NCBI GenBank assembly: GCA_003313425.1
Contig: NHZP01000039.1
Span: 372,001 to 436,000 of the forward strand
Direction: 5' to 3'
From: Pseudopyrenochaeta lycopersici
Lineage: Eukaryota > Ascomycota > Dothideomycetes > Pleosporales > Pseudopyrenochaetaceae
Length of the DNA: 64,000 nt
Shown here piece by piece: positions 22,924 to 33,483 of the stretch. The first letter of the stretch is position 1, and the number at the start of each line of letters is the position of its first letter. The notes under the pieces are model-generated. The model was given only the letters and a program-made list of their open reading frames with translations. It had not been told where the DNA came from and searched no databases. The translations under genes were made by a program, and so were the position numbers.

Positions 22924-24750
22924 CGTTATGATGTGTAGAAAGAAAGCACACCGAACACTCAAAATCCGACCCAAAGCGAAACAATGAAAATAACAGCGAA
23001 GACACAAAAGAAAACTTAGAGAGTCGTACACCGAAACACCGTAAGCATGACGAAGGATCGTAGCTCCGGAGTTAACTAAAGGAAAGGTTGTGTGGAGGTT
23101 GAGGACTGAGGACCGGAGTGTCCATGAAATGGGGCGGTAGCCCTTGAAGGGGTTGGAAAGAGAAGGACGTCCAACACAAGATTCGCCAAATCCATCGATC
23201 TTGCCAAAAACAAACGCAAGGCGTACCAATCTCAAAATATCGTAGTGACATATTCTCGTCAAGGCTCACTGCGGCGTAAATCTCGGCAGTCGTTGCAATA
23301 CCATGTCTCCGGAGCGAGAGAGGACTAGCACGAGCAACGGCAACCAGATACCTGCGAACCATACGCCTTCGTTCCAGAATAATCACTGCTGTGCGATGGT
23401 AAGCGCATAGGCGAATGAAATCGTTTGCGTCATGCACCTAATCTTGGGGGCTCTAAGCGCCTGCACTCATTAATAGGCCTGATGGTGCGTGGCGCGGCTG
23501 ACATGCAGCCGGGTTTGCGCATTAGGGCGCAGTCCCGTCCTCCCGGGCTCCCGCCCTCCCGTTGTGGAGGCGCATGAATGCTCGTAACAAAAACTCAGGA
23601 AAATATATTCACTTGATCTTGCTGTCCTGATGCGTATTATTGTAATGAGTAGTGTTCATGTTCAACACGGGAAGAAGTCTCTAAGATTGCCGAAATTCAA
23701 CGTGCTTGAGCAGCTGACTGCTGGTGGTGTTGTACAGCATATTGCCCCGAAAGCTGTTGGATATTAGCCGTTCCTTCTGGTTCGAACATGGCATGTGAAG
23801 ACCCAAGGCTAACGATGAAACGCAGTCGGAGAATATTCTGAGGGCTACCGAAGTCCGAACATAGGGCTACGTTAAGCTTGCTCGTGGTACTAATTTCCAG
23901 CGCAAAGTGACTGTGGCGTGACCAGGCACTATGCTGACCACGATCCATATGCAAATTCTGATCGCTGGAACGCTCAGTTGGCTGCATTATGTTGTTTTCA
24001 TCTTGGGTTGAACAATTTCACAGGGGACTGATCTCTGCAAGCACCCGATGGTGGCTGTTCACGTTGTCGTCTGCCAGGGAACCCATGGAGATGCATCCTC
24101 TCGGAATCCGAAGGCTAGGACTGAGGTTAGACTATGGGACCAGTGAGCTTTCGCAATGCGTTTGGTTTGAGATAGATTGGACTGCATCACTCGGCGCTCG
24201 CCTTGCTGTACGTTCAATCCTCCACTTAGCCAGGACCGCCAGTGCCGGAAAGCATCCGACGATTTTGCTGCTGTGATAGGTGCAGAAAGGAGGGATCACA
24301 GTGGCGTTCGGACCGCGACTCTTGCGGCCCGAGACACTGCCAGCAAGGGAACAGTCAATAGACAAAAGGTGCTGTAGTCTATGGAAGCGGATAGGAGAAC
24401 GATTTGACAGGCTGAGCCCCCAAGGCAGGAATAGAAGAACGCTAGTCTCCTAGTTGGCTAAATCTCAAAAGGACCGAGGTTGAGCCGCCTTACTTGCAGA
24501 CAATACAACTCTCCACTAATTATTCCACACCTGTGCGGATAGTTCCCGCACTCGGTGCTTCTGTAATACCCCTCTTTTCAATGAACAGAGATGTGTTTCT
24601 CTGCCTGTCATCGGTAACTTGTGACCGATCACGTCAAGCCGAGCTCGGATCAATCGTGCCGATACCAATCCACATTTCGGCCCTATCATAACAAAATACT
24701 TTTCGGTATTCTACTTGTACTTCAATTACTTTTTACAGTCCTCAAATGCA
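22924..24750. other. Intergenic between divergent genes
   Basis: About 1.8 kb separating the divergent rhodopsin-fold and tannase genes. A minus-strand frame of 96 codons at 23697-23987 has a Gln/His/Ser-rich, coding-like composition but no partner exons or domain. Nothing else is supportable. Confidence 0.4.
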
Positions 24751-26508
24751 ATGAGGATAACTAAATTTTTACGTCTACTTCCGTTAGTTTTGAGGCCTTC
24801 AGCCAGTGAGGAGTTGGAAAATACTGCACCACCACCAAAATGTCTGTCAGATGAGTTCAAACTGCCCCAGGTTGGTCCAGGAGTCAAAGTCCTATCGATA
24901 CAAGCGAGGGAACAACGCAACTACACTAGCTATGCTGCAGGTCCACTGCTTCCGTCTATAAGTGGCCTAAACTTCTGCCAAGTCAAAATTTACCTCACCC
25001 ATCAAACAGTGGACGGCAGCTCTGGTGGACACAAAACCACCAAGGACAAAGTTTTGGTGGAAGTATGGCTTCCCATAACACACGATGACTGGAATGGCCG
25101 TTTTCAAGCAACAGGAGGTGCAGGGTTTGCGACAGGCATGTTTGATGCGCAACTCGGTACTGCACTCAAGCATGGTTGGGCTGCAGTCTCAACAGATGGC
25201 GGTCACGATGCGGATCTGGCGAAGCTCTCGGACGCTTCATGGGCTTTGAATGACGACAAGAGTTTCAATTGGCCACTGCTACAGAACTTCGCCTCGCGCA
25301 GCCTCGTAGAGCAGATAATCGTCGGCAAAAGCATTACCGAGCAGTACTATGGGAAGAAGCCACACCATTCATATTGGAACGGATGCTCGACCGGAGGACG
25401 CCAGGGATACGCCATCGCACAGAGATACCCGCACTTGGTCGATGGCATCCTTGCCAATGCTCCGACGATCAGCTTCACGCATCTGGCAACTGGAGGTTTC
25501 TGGCCACAATTGAATATGAAATTGCTAGACACTTACATGTCCAATTGCGAACTAGAATACTACCGAGCCAAGACCATCGAGCAATGCGACATGCTTGACG
25601 GCGTGCATGACGGTATTCTTGAGGATCCAGAAGAGTGCAAGTTTGATGCAGAATCGATGGTCCTTGGAAACGATATCTTTGAATGCGATGGGAAAGAATT
25701 CAAATTCACTCCCAGCATGGCAAAACTTGTTGCTGAGATCCATAGCGGCCCTTCCACTTCTAAAGGTGCCCCTCTTTTCTATGGCCTCGCATATGGTGTC
25801 CCCATGACGGCACTCGCCAACATCACCACCTCGGAAGATGATATTCGCTCACAGAATCCGTTCCGCATCTCTGCGAGCTGGCTGAAGCACCTTGTACTCA
25901 AAGATCCCGCAGCCAACTTGACCAACCTTGATGTTAATTCCTACATGGCGCTTTTTGGACAAGCCAGCTATGAACTCGGCGGTCTATTGGACACCGATAA
26001 CCCTGATCTATCTGCGTTGAGAGCGTCAGGTACCAAGATGCTCACCTGGCACGGGATTTACGATCAAATGATACCTTATCAAAACACTGTCGCATACCGG
26101 AAGCAGGTGGAAGGCGTCATGGGAGGTGCAAATGAAGTTGACGAATTCTTTCGTCTCTTCCTCGCACCTGGCGTTGAGCATTGTGGTGGTGGCATCGGTC
26201 CCATCCCTAAAGACCCGCTAGCTGCTCTCATAGATTGGGTGGAGAATGAGACACCGCCCGAGACACTGGAGGCAGAGACGACGAACTACAATGATGAGCT
26301 GGTGGCTAGAGATATCTGTGCTTGGCCGGCAAAATCAAAATACATGGGCATTGGCGATGCGAACAGGGCATCAAGCTGGAGCTGCGTAGGTGGACCCGAA
26401 AGACCTGGCACAGAACATAGTCCGGACCAGACAGGTCGTGCACAACAAATACTGGGCGGACTGATGGATCGACTGGGAAATCTCGGATTAGGATTAAGCA
26501 TTGGCTAA
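24751..26508 (+). CDS. Tannase / feruloyl esterase family protein
   Basis: Secreted esterase that releases gallic or hydroxycinnamic acids from plant esters. One exon, 585 residues from ATG 24751 (an in-frame TTG at 24715 is ignored). The N-terminus MRITKFLRLLPLVLRPSAS is a plausible signal sequence. The diagnostic CS-D-HC arrangement is complete: Cys212-Ser213 in NGCSTGGRQG, Asp438 in LTWHGIYDQMIPY, and His477-Cys478 in APGVEHCGGG; the two cysteines form the disulphide that joins Ser and His in this family. Other family stretches are VEVWLPITHDDWNGRF, TGGAGFATG, STDGGHD and LANAPTISFTHLATG. The lid region (about 260-420) decides tannase versus feruloyl esterase activity and cannot be judged by eye. 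Confidence 0.93.
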   Translation: MRITKFLRLLPLVLRPSASEELENTAPPPKCLSDEFKLPQVGPGVKVLSIQAREQRNYTSYAAGPLLPSISGLNFCQVKIYLTHQTVDGSSGGHKTTKDKVLVEVWLPITHDDWNGRFQATGGAGFATGMFDAQLGTALKHGWAAVSTDGGHDADLAKLSDASWALNDDKSFNWPLLQNFASRSLVEQIIVGKSITEQYYGKKPHHSYWNGCSTGGRQGYAIAQRYPHLVDGILANAPTISFTHLATGGFWPQLNMKLLDTYMSNCELEYYRAKTIEQCDMLDGVHDGILEDPEECKFDAESMVLGNDIFECDGKEFKFTPSMAKLVAEIHSGPSTSKGAPLFYGLAYGVPMTALANITTSEDDIRSQNPFRISASWLKHLVLKDPAANLTNLDVNSYMALFGQASYELGGLLDTDNPDLSALRASGTKMLTWHGIYDQMIPYQNTVAYRKQVEGVMGGANEVDEFFRLFLAPGVEHCGGGIGPIPKDPLAALIDWVENETPPETLEAETTNYNDELVARDICAWPAKSKYMGIGDANRASSWSCVGGPERPGTEHSPDQTGRAQQILGGLMDRLGNLGLGLSIG

Positions 26509-27097
26509 GCGTATTGCCAACCGCTTCGCTTCGCCGGCACTTTGTCAAATACCCGAACGCTGTTGAGCCTATAGCGTGATTTTTGCAGGATAATGCGGCA
26601 TCTAGACGTTTATATGAAAGAAGGAATCGCGGTAGAAACGCTATTGGACAATACCCGAGATGCAATCTGCCAACGCCTGAGCGATGTCGCCATCTCCTGA
26701 AGTACGCAGGGCAGATGTACAATTGCCGGCGAATCATGGATCGGAGAATATTGAAAAACGTGCTCTGTGCCTTAAAGTTTGCAGTAATGGGTTTCTAGAA
26801 TCGGAATGGGGTAATATCCAACTTGACTTGATCTGCCAAAGTATCGTTTTGCGGGGATTAGATCGGTCTTTGCATTTAGCCATCATCATTCATCAAAAAA
26901 TGTCACGATTCTCGATTCGCTATGCTTGAGGACTACGCAAACAATATTCATTTCATATGCGGCAGTTGGAATCGATAACTTACATGTATCAAGAACAAGG
27001 GAGGAAACTTGCCCAGACATACAAGAAGATCGTTGATAGTCCATAATGATCTATGTCAGTCGAAACATAGCTTTTCGCGCTTTTAGTCACCTTCAAG
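26509..27097. other. Intergenic between two secreted-enzyme genes
   Basis: About 590 bp between two plus-strand genes; no gene or clear motif recognised apart from an AT-rich segment before the next ATG. Confidence 0.45.
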
Positions 27098-28608
27098 ATG
27101 CGTCTGGTCGTGTTCTTCATCGGAATATTCCTCTTTTTAAGTGTTGCCAACGCCCAATGGGACGATGACGATCCTGATGAAGACCCTGACGATGATCCAC
27201 CATGGTGGGCCACTTCGACTCGAAAGCAGCCAACACCAGGGCCACGACCGACATCACGTACGCCAACACCCACACGCCGCACCACATCAACACGAAAGGC
27301 CACATCAACACGAAGGTCTACAATAACGCGGGGGCCCACGAGACCCACTCCTACCCCTGATCCTGAGGAGCCTGAAGAACCGGAGGAGCCTGAATTCCCC
27401 ATACCAACTGGCGTTGAGACCTTCTCGAACATAACAGTCTATCAACCTGATGATTCAACACACCACTTGATTGCACCGCGTACTGAGAACCTACCCAACA
27501 AGACTGTTCTCGCTGTATGGAACGACCAACAGCAGATTAACAGCACTCTTGACATTTTACGGTCAACCAACAATGGGTTCTCGTGGTATTCACACGGTAC
27601 TGCAAAGTCAACAGTGGCAGGCAGGAAGTTGCTTGAGCCGTTTCTGCTGCGTGTTGAAGGCACGTGGAGCAGCGAGACGAACGTGACCCTCCTTGCAGTC
27701 AACGCTGTCGACGACAAGAGCACGAATATCGAGCTGTATGCGAGTTGGGATGATGGCGTGAGTTTTGAGTTTGTGCACCGTGTTGCTGAAGGGGGGCCAG
27801 CGAATGCGACTACAGGCGCGAAGGCAGTCGGACAGCCTTTTATGTTATTTCAGTACGTTAATACGGACCATTCAATCTTGATATAGGACATTGTTGACAC
27901 ATGTATAGTAATAAGCGGCTCACAGTCTACTACTCGGATCAGCGCGATGGCCAGCACACCCAGAAGATTGTCCACCAGTCCACCGCCGACATGTGGGATG
28001 ATTGGGGCTCTGTGATTGACGTCGCAGCATCAGATGTGCTTGCAGACCGCGAGGGAACACCAAGCGCTGTAAAGGTAATTCTGGCTTCTCTTCTATCAAG
28101 ACCATCACTAACATGCATAGCTTCCCAACAACAAATACATCATCGCCTTCGAGTCGACCCAAAACAGCGGCAGCTCCTCCAGCAAAAACCCAGTCTACTT
28201 CAAGCTTACCAGTACGCCCGAGAATGTAGGGACAGAGCGCATGCGAGAAGTCATCACCACAACGGGGGCAAAGCCACAGGGTGCGCCATTTGTGACCTGG
28301 GTTCCCACCGGCGGTACAAACGGAACAATTGTGCTCTCAGACTCGACGTCCAACTCCATCTTCGTCAACCAGGCCCTTGGCGAGGGTCCGTGGAGGGTGA
28401 TTGAGACGACGGCTGGACGGGCATATGCCAGGGAGGTGCGAGACGGTGAGTTATCATACCAAGTGATGTAGAGAGTGGGTGCTGATGAATTCTAGTACCG
28501 GAGGATACAACGAGGCTGCGCATTATGGGAGGGTCTGAGAACAACTCGAGGGCGTCGGATGTGCTTGTTACGATTATTGATCTGGAGAAGGCTGTAGCTG
28601 TTGCGTGA
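27098..28608 (+). CDS. Secreted BNR/Asp-box beta-propeller, GH93-like
   Basis: Exons 27098-27852, 27909-28074, 28121-28445 and 28496-28608 (introns of 56, 46 and 50 bp) give 452 residues. Residues 1-19 are a signal peptide ending in ANA. An unusual linker follows: an acidic DDDD..DEDPDDD run, then about 45 residues rich in Thr, Arg and Pro, then EEPEEPEEPE repeats. The catalytic-looking part begins near residue 110 (FSNITVYQPDDS) and carries propeller motifs such as STNNGFSWYSHG, YASWDDGVSFEFVHR and YYSDQRDGQHTQKIVHQST. Order and spacing resemble fungal GH93 exo-arabinanases and sialidase-fold proteins; the exact family needs a profile search. If GH93, it would trim arabinan side chains of pectin, in keeping with its neighbours. 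Confidence 0.75.
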
Positions 28609-29260
28609 GGATGAGATGATGTTATCATCATCATCAAATGTAGGGTGGAGACGAATAGCTGGCATCTTCGAATATAATTGATTGTATATTTTTCATCTCG
28701 ACTATTGACATGACGAGTATTTGTACCAGACTGAAGGCGCTGAGTGAAAGAGGCCGAGTGCAGATCGAGTGAGGGCCTAAGTCTTATCATGTCTCACAGG
28801 CTACATCTCGCTACTAGCAGGACATGAGCTTTGTCAACTCTGCCCTTGGGGTGAGTAAAGCAACATGTCTCCACGTGGAGTATTAGCACCAATAGAACAT
28901 TTTGAAGATAAGCGCGAAGCTGATGATGCTCTAGACGCCGAGATATTGCTCACAGGAAGTCCTAGTAAGATGGGCTGTGTCCATAAGTGCGCCTTGAGTA
29001 GCCCCACAATGGCCGAGTATTGCTTCTGAAATTCCAAATGTCAGGTCGTGATGTCGAAGGTGGTGGAAGCGTGCTCGGAACTCAGCCGCCCTTGGCACGA
29101 GCGGCGTCGTACGTCACCCAGTGGTTCCGGCATCGCCAGGATACTCCAAATCACCGAACTTGGTCGAATAGAGCATGCGATGGATAGTCCGCCTGGCTGA
29201 GAAGCCCATCGCAGAAGTGCATATAAAATAGTATTCTTCACCCGCGTACTCTTTATCAAA
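28609..29260. promoter_or_regulatory. Spacer with TATA box for the gene at 29261
   Basis: About 650 bp. It starts with a short GAT/ATC-rich patch (28615-28640). TATAAAAT at 29222-29229 lies 32 bp before the next ATG and is followed by a CT/CA-rich leader, so the transcript leader would be very short. No other gene is seen. Confidence 0.4.
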
Positions 29261-29977
29261 ATGTCCGCGCCTATACCATCCTACAACGAGGCCAACGGCG
29301 TCACTACGCCCAGCGCGACGGCCCAGCCTGAGGCAGATACCGCGGCCCCAGAATTACCTCCCGCCTACGCCGTCGTCGACGAAAAAGCGACTACATTCAC
29401 GATTTATGGCACTTTTATCCACACGCCCTCGGGCCCCGCATACCAACTGTCCTCCTTCCTCGACGCGTGCATATCGCGGCTGCGCATCCGCCGCCTCCGA
29501 GCCGAGGAAGTGACGCGACTGCAACTGGGGGCATCAAATGTCGCCTTTGACAATTCCACAGTTTTATACGAAGCACATGATCCGCCCTTCTTGGTCAACG
29601 AGTACTACGTGCAAGGCAAGCAGTCGACGTGTCTGCCAGGCGTGCTGCAGCTACGCTTTGGCCTGAAGAGATGGCATGTCCGACATATCGCAGAGCAGGG
29701 CGCGGTGGCGAGTGACATCCTGTCGTGTGGGAAGCGTGGGACCTTCAGTCGCGCGCTGAAGCAGCGCAGGAACGAGATGGAGCCGAGCGAGTGGAAAGAC
29801 AGCGAGGGCAATTTGATGGCTACCGAGGTGCTGCGCATGGCAGAGGGCGGCAAGATGCCAACTATCGAGTTGCGAGAGGGTCTGGACCAAACGTGTCGCG
29901 AGATGCTGCTGGCGCTGTGGGTTGCGCGGCTGTGGGCTGCGTTTGGCGCCGGCACCAGGAGAGTCTACTTGGAGTGA
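29261..29977 (+). CDS. Conserved-looking hypothetical protein, 238 aa
   Basis: One exon from ATG 29261. Residues 1-40 are a disordered, Ala/Pro/Thr-rich leader ending in ELPPAYAVVDEK. Residues about 45-238 look folded, with TFTIYGTFIHTPSGPAYQLS, SRLRIRRLRAEEVTRLQ, STVLYEAHDPPFLVNEYYVQ, LQLRFGLKRWHVRH and a helical C-terminus LALWVARLWAAFGA. There is no signal peptide, membrane segment or enzymatic motif that I recognise. Codon use looks GC-rich and coding-like, and the TATA box just upstream supports a real gene. I do not assign a function. Confidence 0.7.
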   Translation: MSAPIPSYNEANGVTTPSATAQPEADTAAPELPPAYAVVDEKATTFTIYGTFIHTPSGPAYQLSSFLDACISRLRIRRLRAEEVTRLQLGASNVAFDNSTVLYEAHDPPFLVNEYYVQGKQSTCLPGVLQLRFGLKRWHVRHIAEQGAVASDILSCGKRGTFSRALKQRRNEMEPSEWKDSEGNLMATEVLRMAEGGKMPTIELREGLDQTCREMLLALWVARLWAAFGAGTRRVYLE

Positions 29978-30261
29978 CGCCGAGGCCGACTCCATCTGCC
30001 CGTGGCTGAGTCGCCGAGTCCCAGGAACTGTACTGAACATTCCATGATGCCAAGGTTGAATCCAGGGAAATCTATATCGGTTGCGTCTTCTTCCTACCCT
30101 CGAATAGGGAACGTGAGAACGTATTCATCAGTAAGGAAATCTGACCAAACACGACGAAAGACAAATCACAGAATCAGGACACTCATTTGGCTTGATACTC
30201 GGGCATTTGATTCACTGTCCTGGATATCTGTTCCTGCTTCTTCCCTCCATCCTAGAAGACC

Positions 30262-30648
30262 CTACTCCTTTCGCACAACCCTCTTAAATCCCTGTCGCTC
30301 AACCTGAGCCTGTGCCGCCGCGATCACAGCCGCTGCATTTGGGTCGTTGAAACCACATCCCGTCTTTCCATTCTGTAAGCTCGCTGCTTCAGCCGAGCAA
30401 ACACCGTCGCCGGTAGCAGCGACTTGACTGCAGCAAGCAGAGCTGCAATCCGCATCAGAAACGCAGCCACCAGTGATGAACTGGCTGCCGTTTCCGGAAC
30501 CGACGTTCCTGGAGCCCGCAGCGTTGGGCGTGACCTGAGCAAAGGCGACGGCGGCCACTGAACGAGATTATGTTAGTTTCTTTGGAAGATGAGATTATGA
30601 ACAAGTAGAGGACTTACGGGCCATGAAAGCGGTGATTGTGAAACGCAT
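30262..30648 (-). CDS. Small secreted cysteine-rich protein, effector-like
   Basis: Exons 30648-30618 and 30557-30262 (60-bp intron, gtaagt..cag) give 108 residues. The splice completes a signal peptide, MRFTITAFMALAAVAFAQ. The mature part starts with an Asn/Gly/Ser-rich stretch (AGSRNVGSGNGSQFI), then six cysteines in GGCVSDADCSSACC, GVCS and GCGF, and ends in a charged helix QAQVERQGFKRVVRKE. From memory it resembles small secreted proteins of plant-infecting ascomycetes annotated as biotrophy-associated secreted proteins; I could not check this. The cysteine spacing may also suggest a chitin-binding-like knot. It lies among wall-degrading enzymes on both sides. A GTGGGG element (CreA-like) occurs about 290 bp upstream, at 30941-30946. 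Confidence 0.8.
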
Positions 30649-31482
30649 CTTGGTATTGGGTATCTTTATTTTACTTTGAAATGATCGTTATGAAATGTAG
30701 ATGAATGAACGACACCGGGTCGGAAATGCAGTCACAGACGCAAGAAAGAATGTAAAGTTGGAAGTGTTGAAATGTGGTTGATGATGATTTCAATCTCGTG
30801 CAGATGCTGAAGCCCTTATACGTCTGCATATCGAATGCATCATCCTTCATGGCAGGCATATCTTACATCCTCCGCATATACTCCTTCATCTGCCCTTGTC
30901 TCCACGACTGTGTGATCGGCCGGTCGGCAGCAGGCAAATTGTGGGGCGGGTCATCGCCGCGGAGTGATGCGCGCTACTGGTACACACGCTCGACGAAACC
31001 GGATGCCTGAGGTCTGAAAAGTTGTCCTTGGACTTTAGGCACAATGCCATTCTGGAACAACACATCCGTAAAAGGGTGGTACCGCGAATCAGAATCGGCG
31101 CAGTGTGGAGCGCATTGTCGGAGCGAAGTGTCTCAGATGCTTCAAACTGTTACAGTGGCAGCTTTGCCACGTGACGCTATGCGGCTCACACTCGCGACCG
31201 GCTTAGTGAGCAGTGTGAGGTGTGAGGCGGAAGTGGAGCAGTCAAACGCATTTAACCGTACAGCGGAGGCAGGAGTACGCGGGTTAGGTAGTGTGGTCAA
31301 AGGCTCGTATGACGACAGACTTGAGTATCACGATGTGAAGCATTAAGAAATCTTCACATCCTTTTGGTTCAGACATCGGTCGTTCCGAGGTCGAAAAAGG
31401 AGGTCGCGATGTAACTCCTACCCGTGTATTAAGCTTGGTATCAACTATATCAAACGTTATATGTACATCTTAAGCTCCAGCA
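30649..31482. other. Intergenic upstream of the small secreted protein gene
   Basis: About 830 bp between the 3' end of the CE1 esterase gene and the start of the small secreted protein gene, both on the minus strand. It contains a GC-rich patch near 30915-30975 with a GTGGGG motif. No gene is recognised. Confidence 0.4.
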
Positions 31483-32696
31483 CTATGACACACTATCGAA
31501 GAAGCCCATCACAATTTCACTCGCTCGGATAACACTGGGAGGCTGTGGCACTGTGAGCTGCGAGATATTGATCTCCGTGTCGGCCCATGCATGTCCTACA
31601 CACTTTTGTCAGCCTCCCTAGCCCCACATTGACCACAATCAACAGTGGTGAATCAACTTACCAAGAACCTCAACTTTGTAGTGCTGTAGCACACCTTCCT
31701 TACCCCCACATGTCCATGAGTAATGATGGACTTTCCCGTCATTGACTGTCTCCTCCGTCTTGCCGGAGCACGCATTGCGTTGCGCCCACCATTCGAGCCT
31801 ATGCCACAACACGACATGTTAGATTGTGCCTCTGCAAAAGTGTGAGAGAGCAACTGACCAGTTCGAGATCGGAGGTAGCGGGCCGCCGTCACCGTTCCCT
31901 CCTTCGTACTTCACAGTTGCGTCGGCGACGCCGTGGATCTCAAGCATCGGGAGTACCTTTGCAGGAGCGCAGCCATTGCCCGGGCCATTTACGTCCGTGT
32001 AGAACGCACCTGAGTGCGCTGCTACGGCGTTGAACAGTGTGCTACCGACAGGATCGCACGCTAATGTGCCGATGAAGCCTCCCCCGTTTGACATACTGCA
32101 CGGCCTGTTAGTAGAAGAGTATTAAGACCAATATAGGTAGTGGAGATGATATACCCAACACCGAAAACCTTCTGTTCATCGACGCAGAATTTGCTCTTCA
32201 CGTCTCGAATCACATCGGCGACGAACTGAACGTCTTGCTGCACATTGGATCCCGTGTGGTACGTAGGACCTGCCCAGCTTCCATCCAAGCCGTTCGGGTA
32301 AATCATGATCTTCTAGCAAACGGAGGAAAGGAGAATCAGCCACATGTCTAGAACCCCATTCGCGAAAGCTCATGACGAGAATATGCTTACATCTCCACTA
32401 TACCGTTTCTCACTCATCTTCGTATCCAGCTCGAAAAATGTGCCAATACTGCTGCTGCCATGGAACCCCACAACGACGGGATAGGCTTTGCGGGCGTCAT
32501 AGGAAGCGGGGAGGTGGAATGAATAACTGCGGTCTTTTCCGCTGGACTTGAGGAAGAAGCGAAACTGAGTGACTCCTGGTAGGAAGGCTGGTTTGCCGCA
32601 TCCGACACTTGCTCGGGGGCTCAAGGTTTGTGGCTGTGGCATGCATAGTGCGACGGCGACTACGAGCGCAAGGAGGAGGGATATACGGGCAACCAT
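31483..32696 (-). CDS. CE1-type feruloyl esterase / PHB-depolymerase-like
   Basis: Secreted alpha/beta hydrolase expected to cut feruloyl esters on arabinoxylan or pectin. Exons 32696-32391, 32312-32155, 32104-31859, 31798-31662 and 31595-31483 (introns of 78, 50, 60 and 66 bp) give 319 residues. Signal peptide at residues 1-19 (LLLALVVAVALCMPQPQ). Family blocks: CGKPAFLPGVTQFRFFLKSS, YPVVVGFHGSSSIGTFFELD (oxyanion region), IMIYPNGLDGSWAGPTYH, the nucleophile Ser160 in CSMSNGGGFIGTLACDPV, LEIHGVADATVKYEGG with the likely catalytic Asp, and His284 in GHAWADTE. All four splices keep frame and rebuild these motifs. The same fold includes poly(3-hydroxybutyrate) depolymerase-type (LpqC) proteins, so the substrate is inferred. 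Confidence 0.9.
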
Positions 32697-33483
32697 GGTG
32701 GATACGGATATGAATATGCGTGTCGCAACTAATTAGAAGCGGCTGCTCGCTTTCCAAAATGGCTTGTAAGGAATACAGAGCCGTAGACCCACTACGGCGA
32801 GCGTGGCGCGCGAAAGGGGAGCTTGAAGTATCTGCGTAACGTGAGATACGCGGTATAGATCCTAATCAAGATGTCAAAAATTCTGTTTGAGCACAATAAT
32901 CAGCTTCATCTATGCAAAAGGTTCCCAGATGGGTAAAACACACATTGCTCGCGTACAGACCGACTTCCTAATCCTCAGCGCTCAGAACCATGATCGTGCC
33001 TGCAAGAATCTAGTTAGAAGTTGCATGGGCACCACCGGTCATTATTTTACATCAGGGAGCAGAGCTCTTAAGGTCTGGGTTGGCCACTTCAGGAGTCACA
33101 CACGCACTTGGTGGTTGTGAATCCGGCAGGTCGCACTTCGTGCCATCTATTGGCTGGCGCGTGGTTTGGCTTAATTTCCATGCAACCACTGCGGAACCCT
33201 GTTCATTGTGGCGACCAAAAATGTCGAGCCACTTCATTGAATTATTTTTCACGTGAAGGACATCCACGTGTTGAAGATGCCTTTTGTCTCGTGACGATGA
33301 GGTTGAGGAGCTGAGAAGAGGTGTAGCTATGCTCAAGTGGGGGTGGGGCAGCCAAAGCCTCTGTTGTGGGGATATATGTAATCTTCCAGCGACAAAGTCA
33401 TAGCTGGACTCATCAGGCTTGTGGATCTATTATTTTTCCAGCAATGGCACCACCCAGGCATATCTTGCCTCCACCTATACACC
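32697..33483. other. Intergenic between two minus-strand secreted-enzyme genes
   Basis: About 790 bp. It contains a short inverted CACGTG pair (33250-33271 area). No gene is recognised. Confidence 0.4.

Noticed and set aside
23697..23987. 96-codon minus-strand frame, Gln/His/Ser-rich
   Set aside because: Coding-like composition but no upstream exon or recognisable domain could be found.
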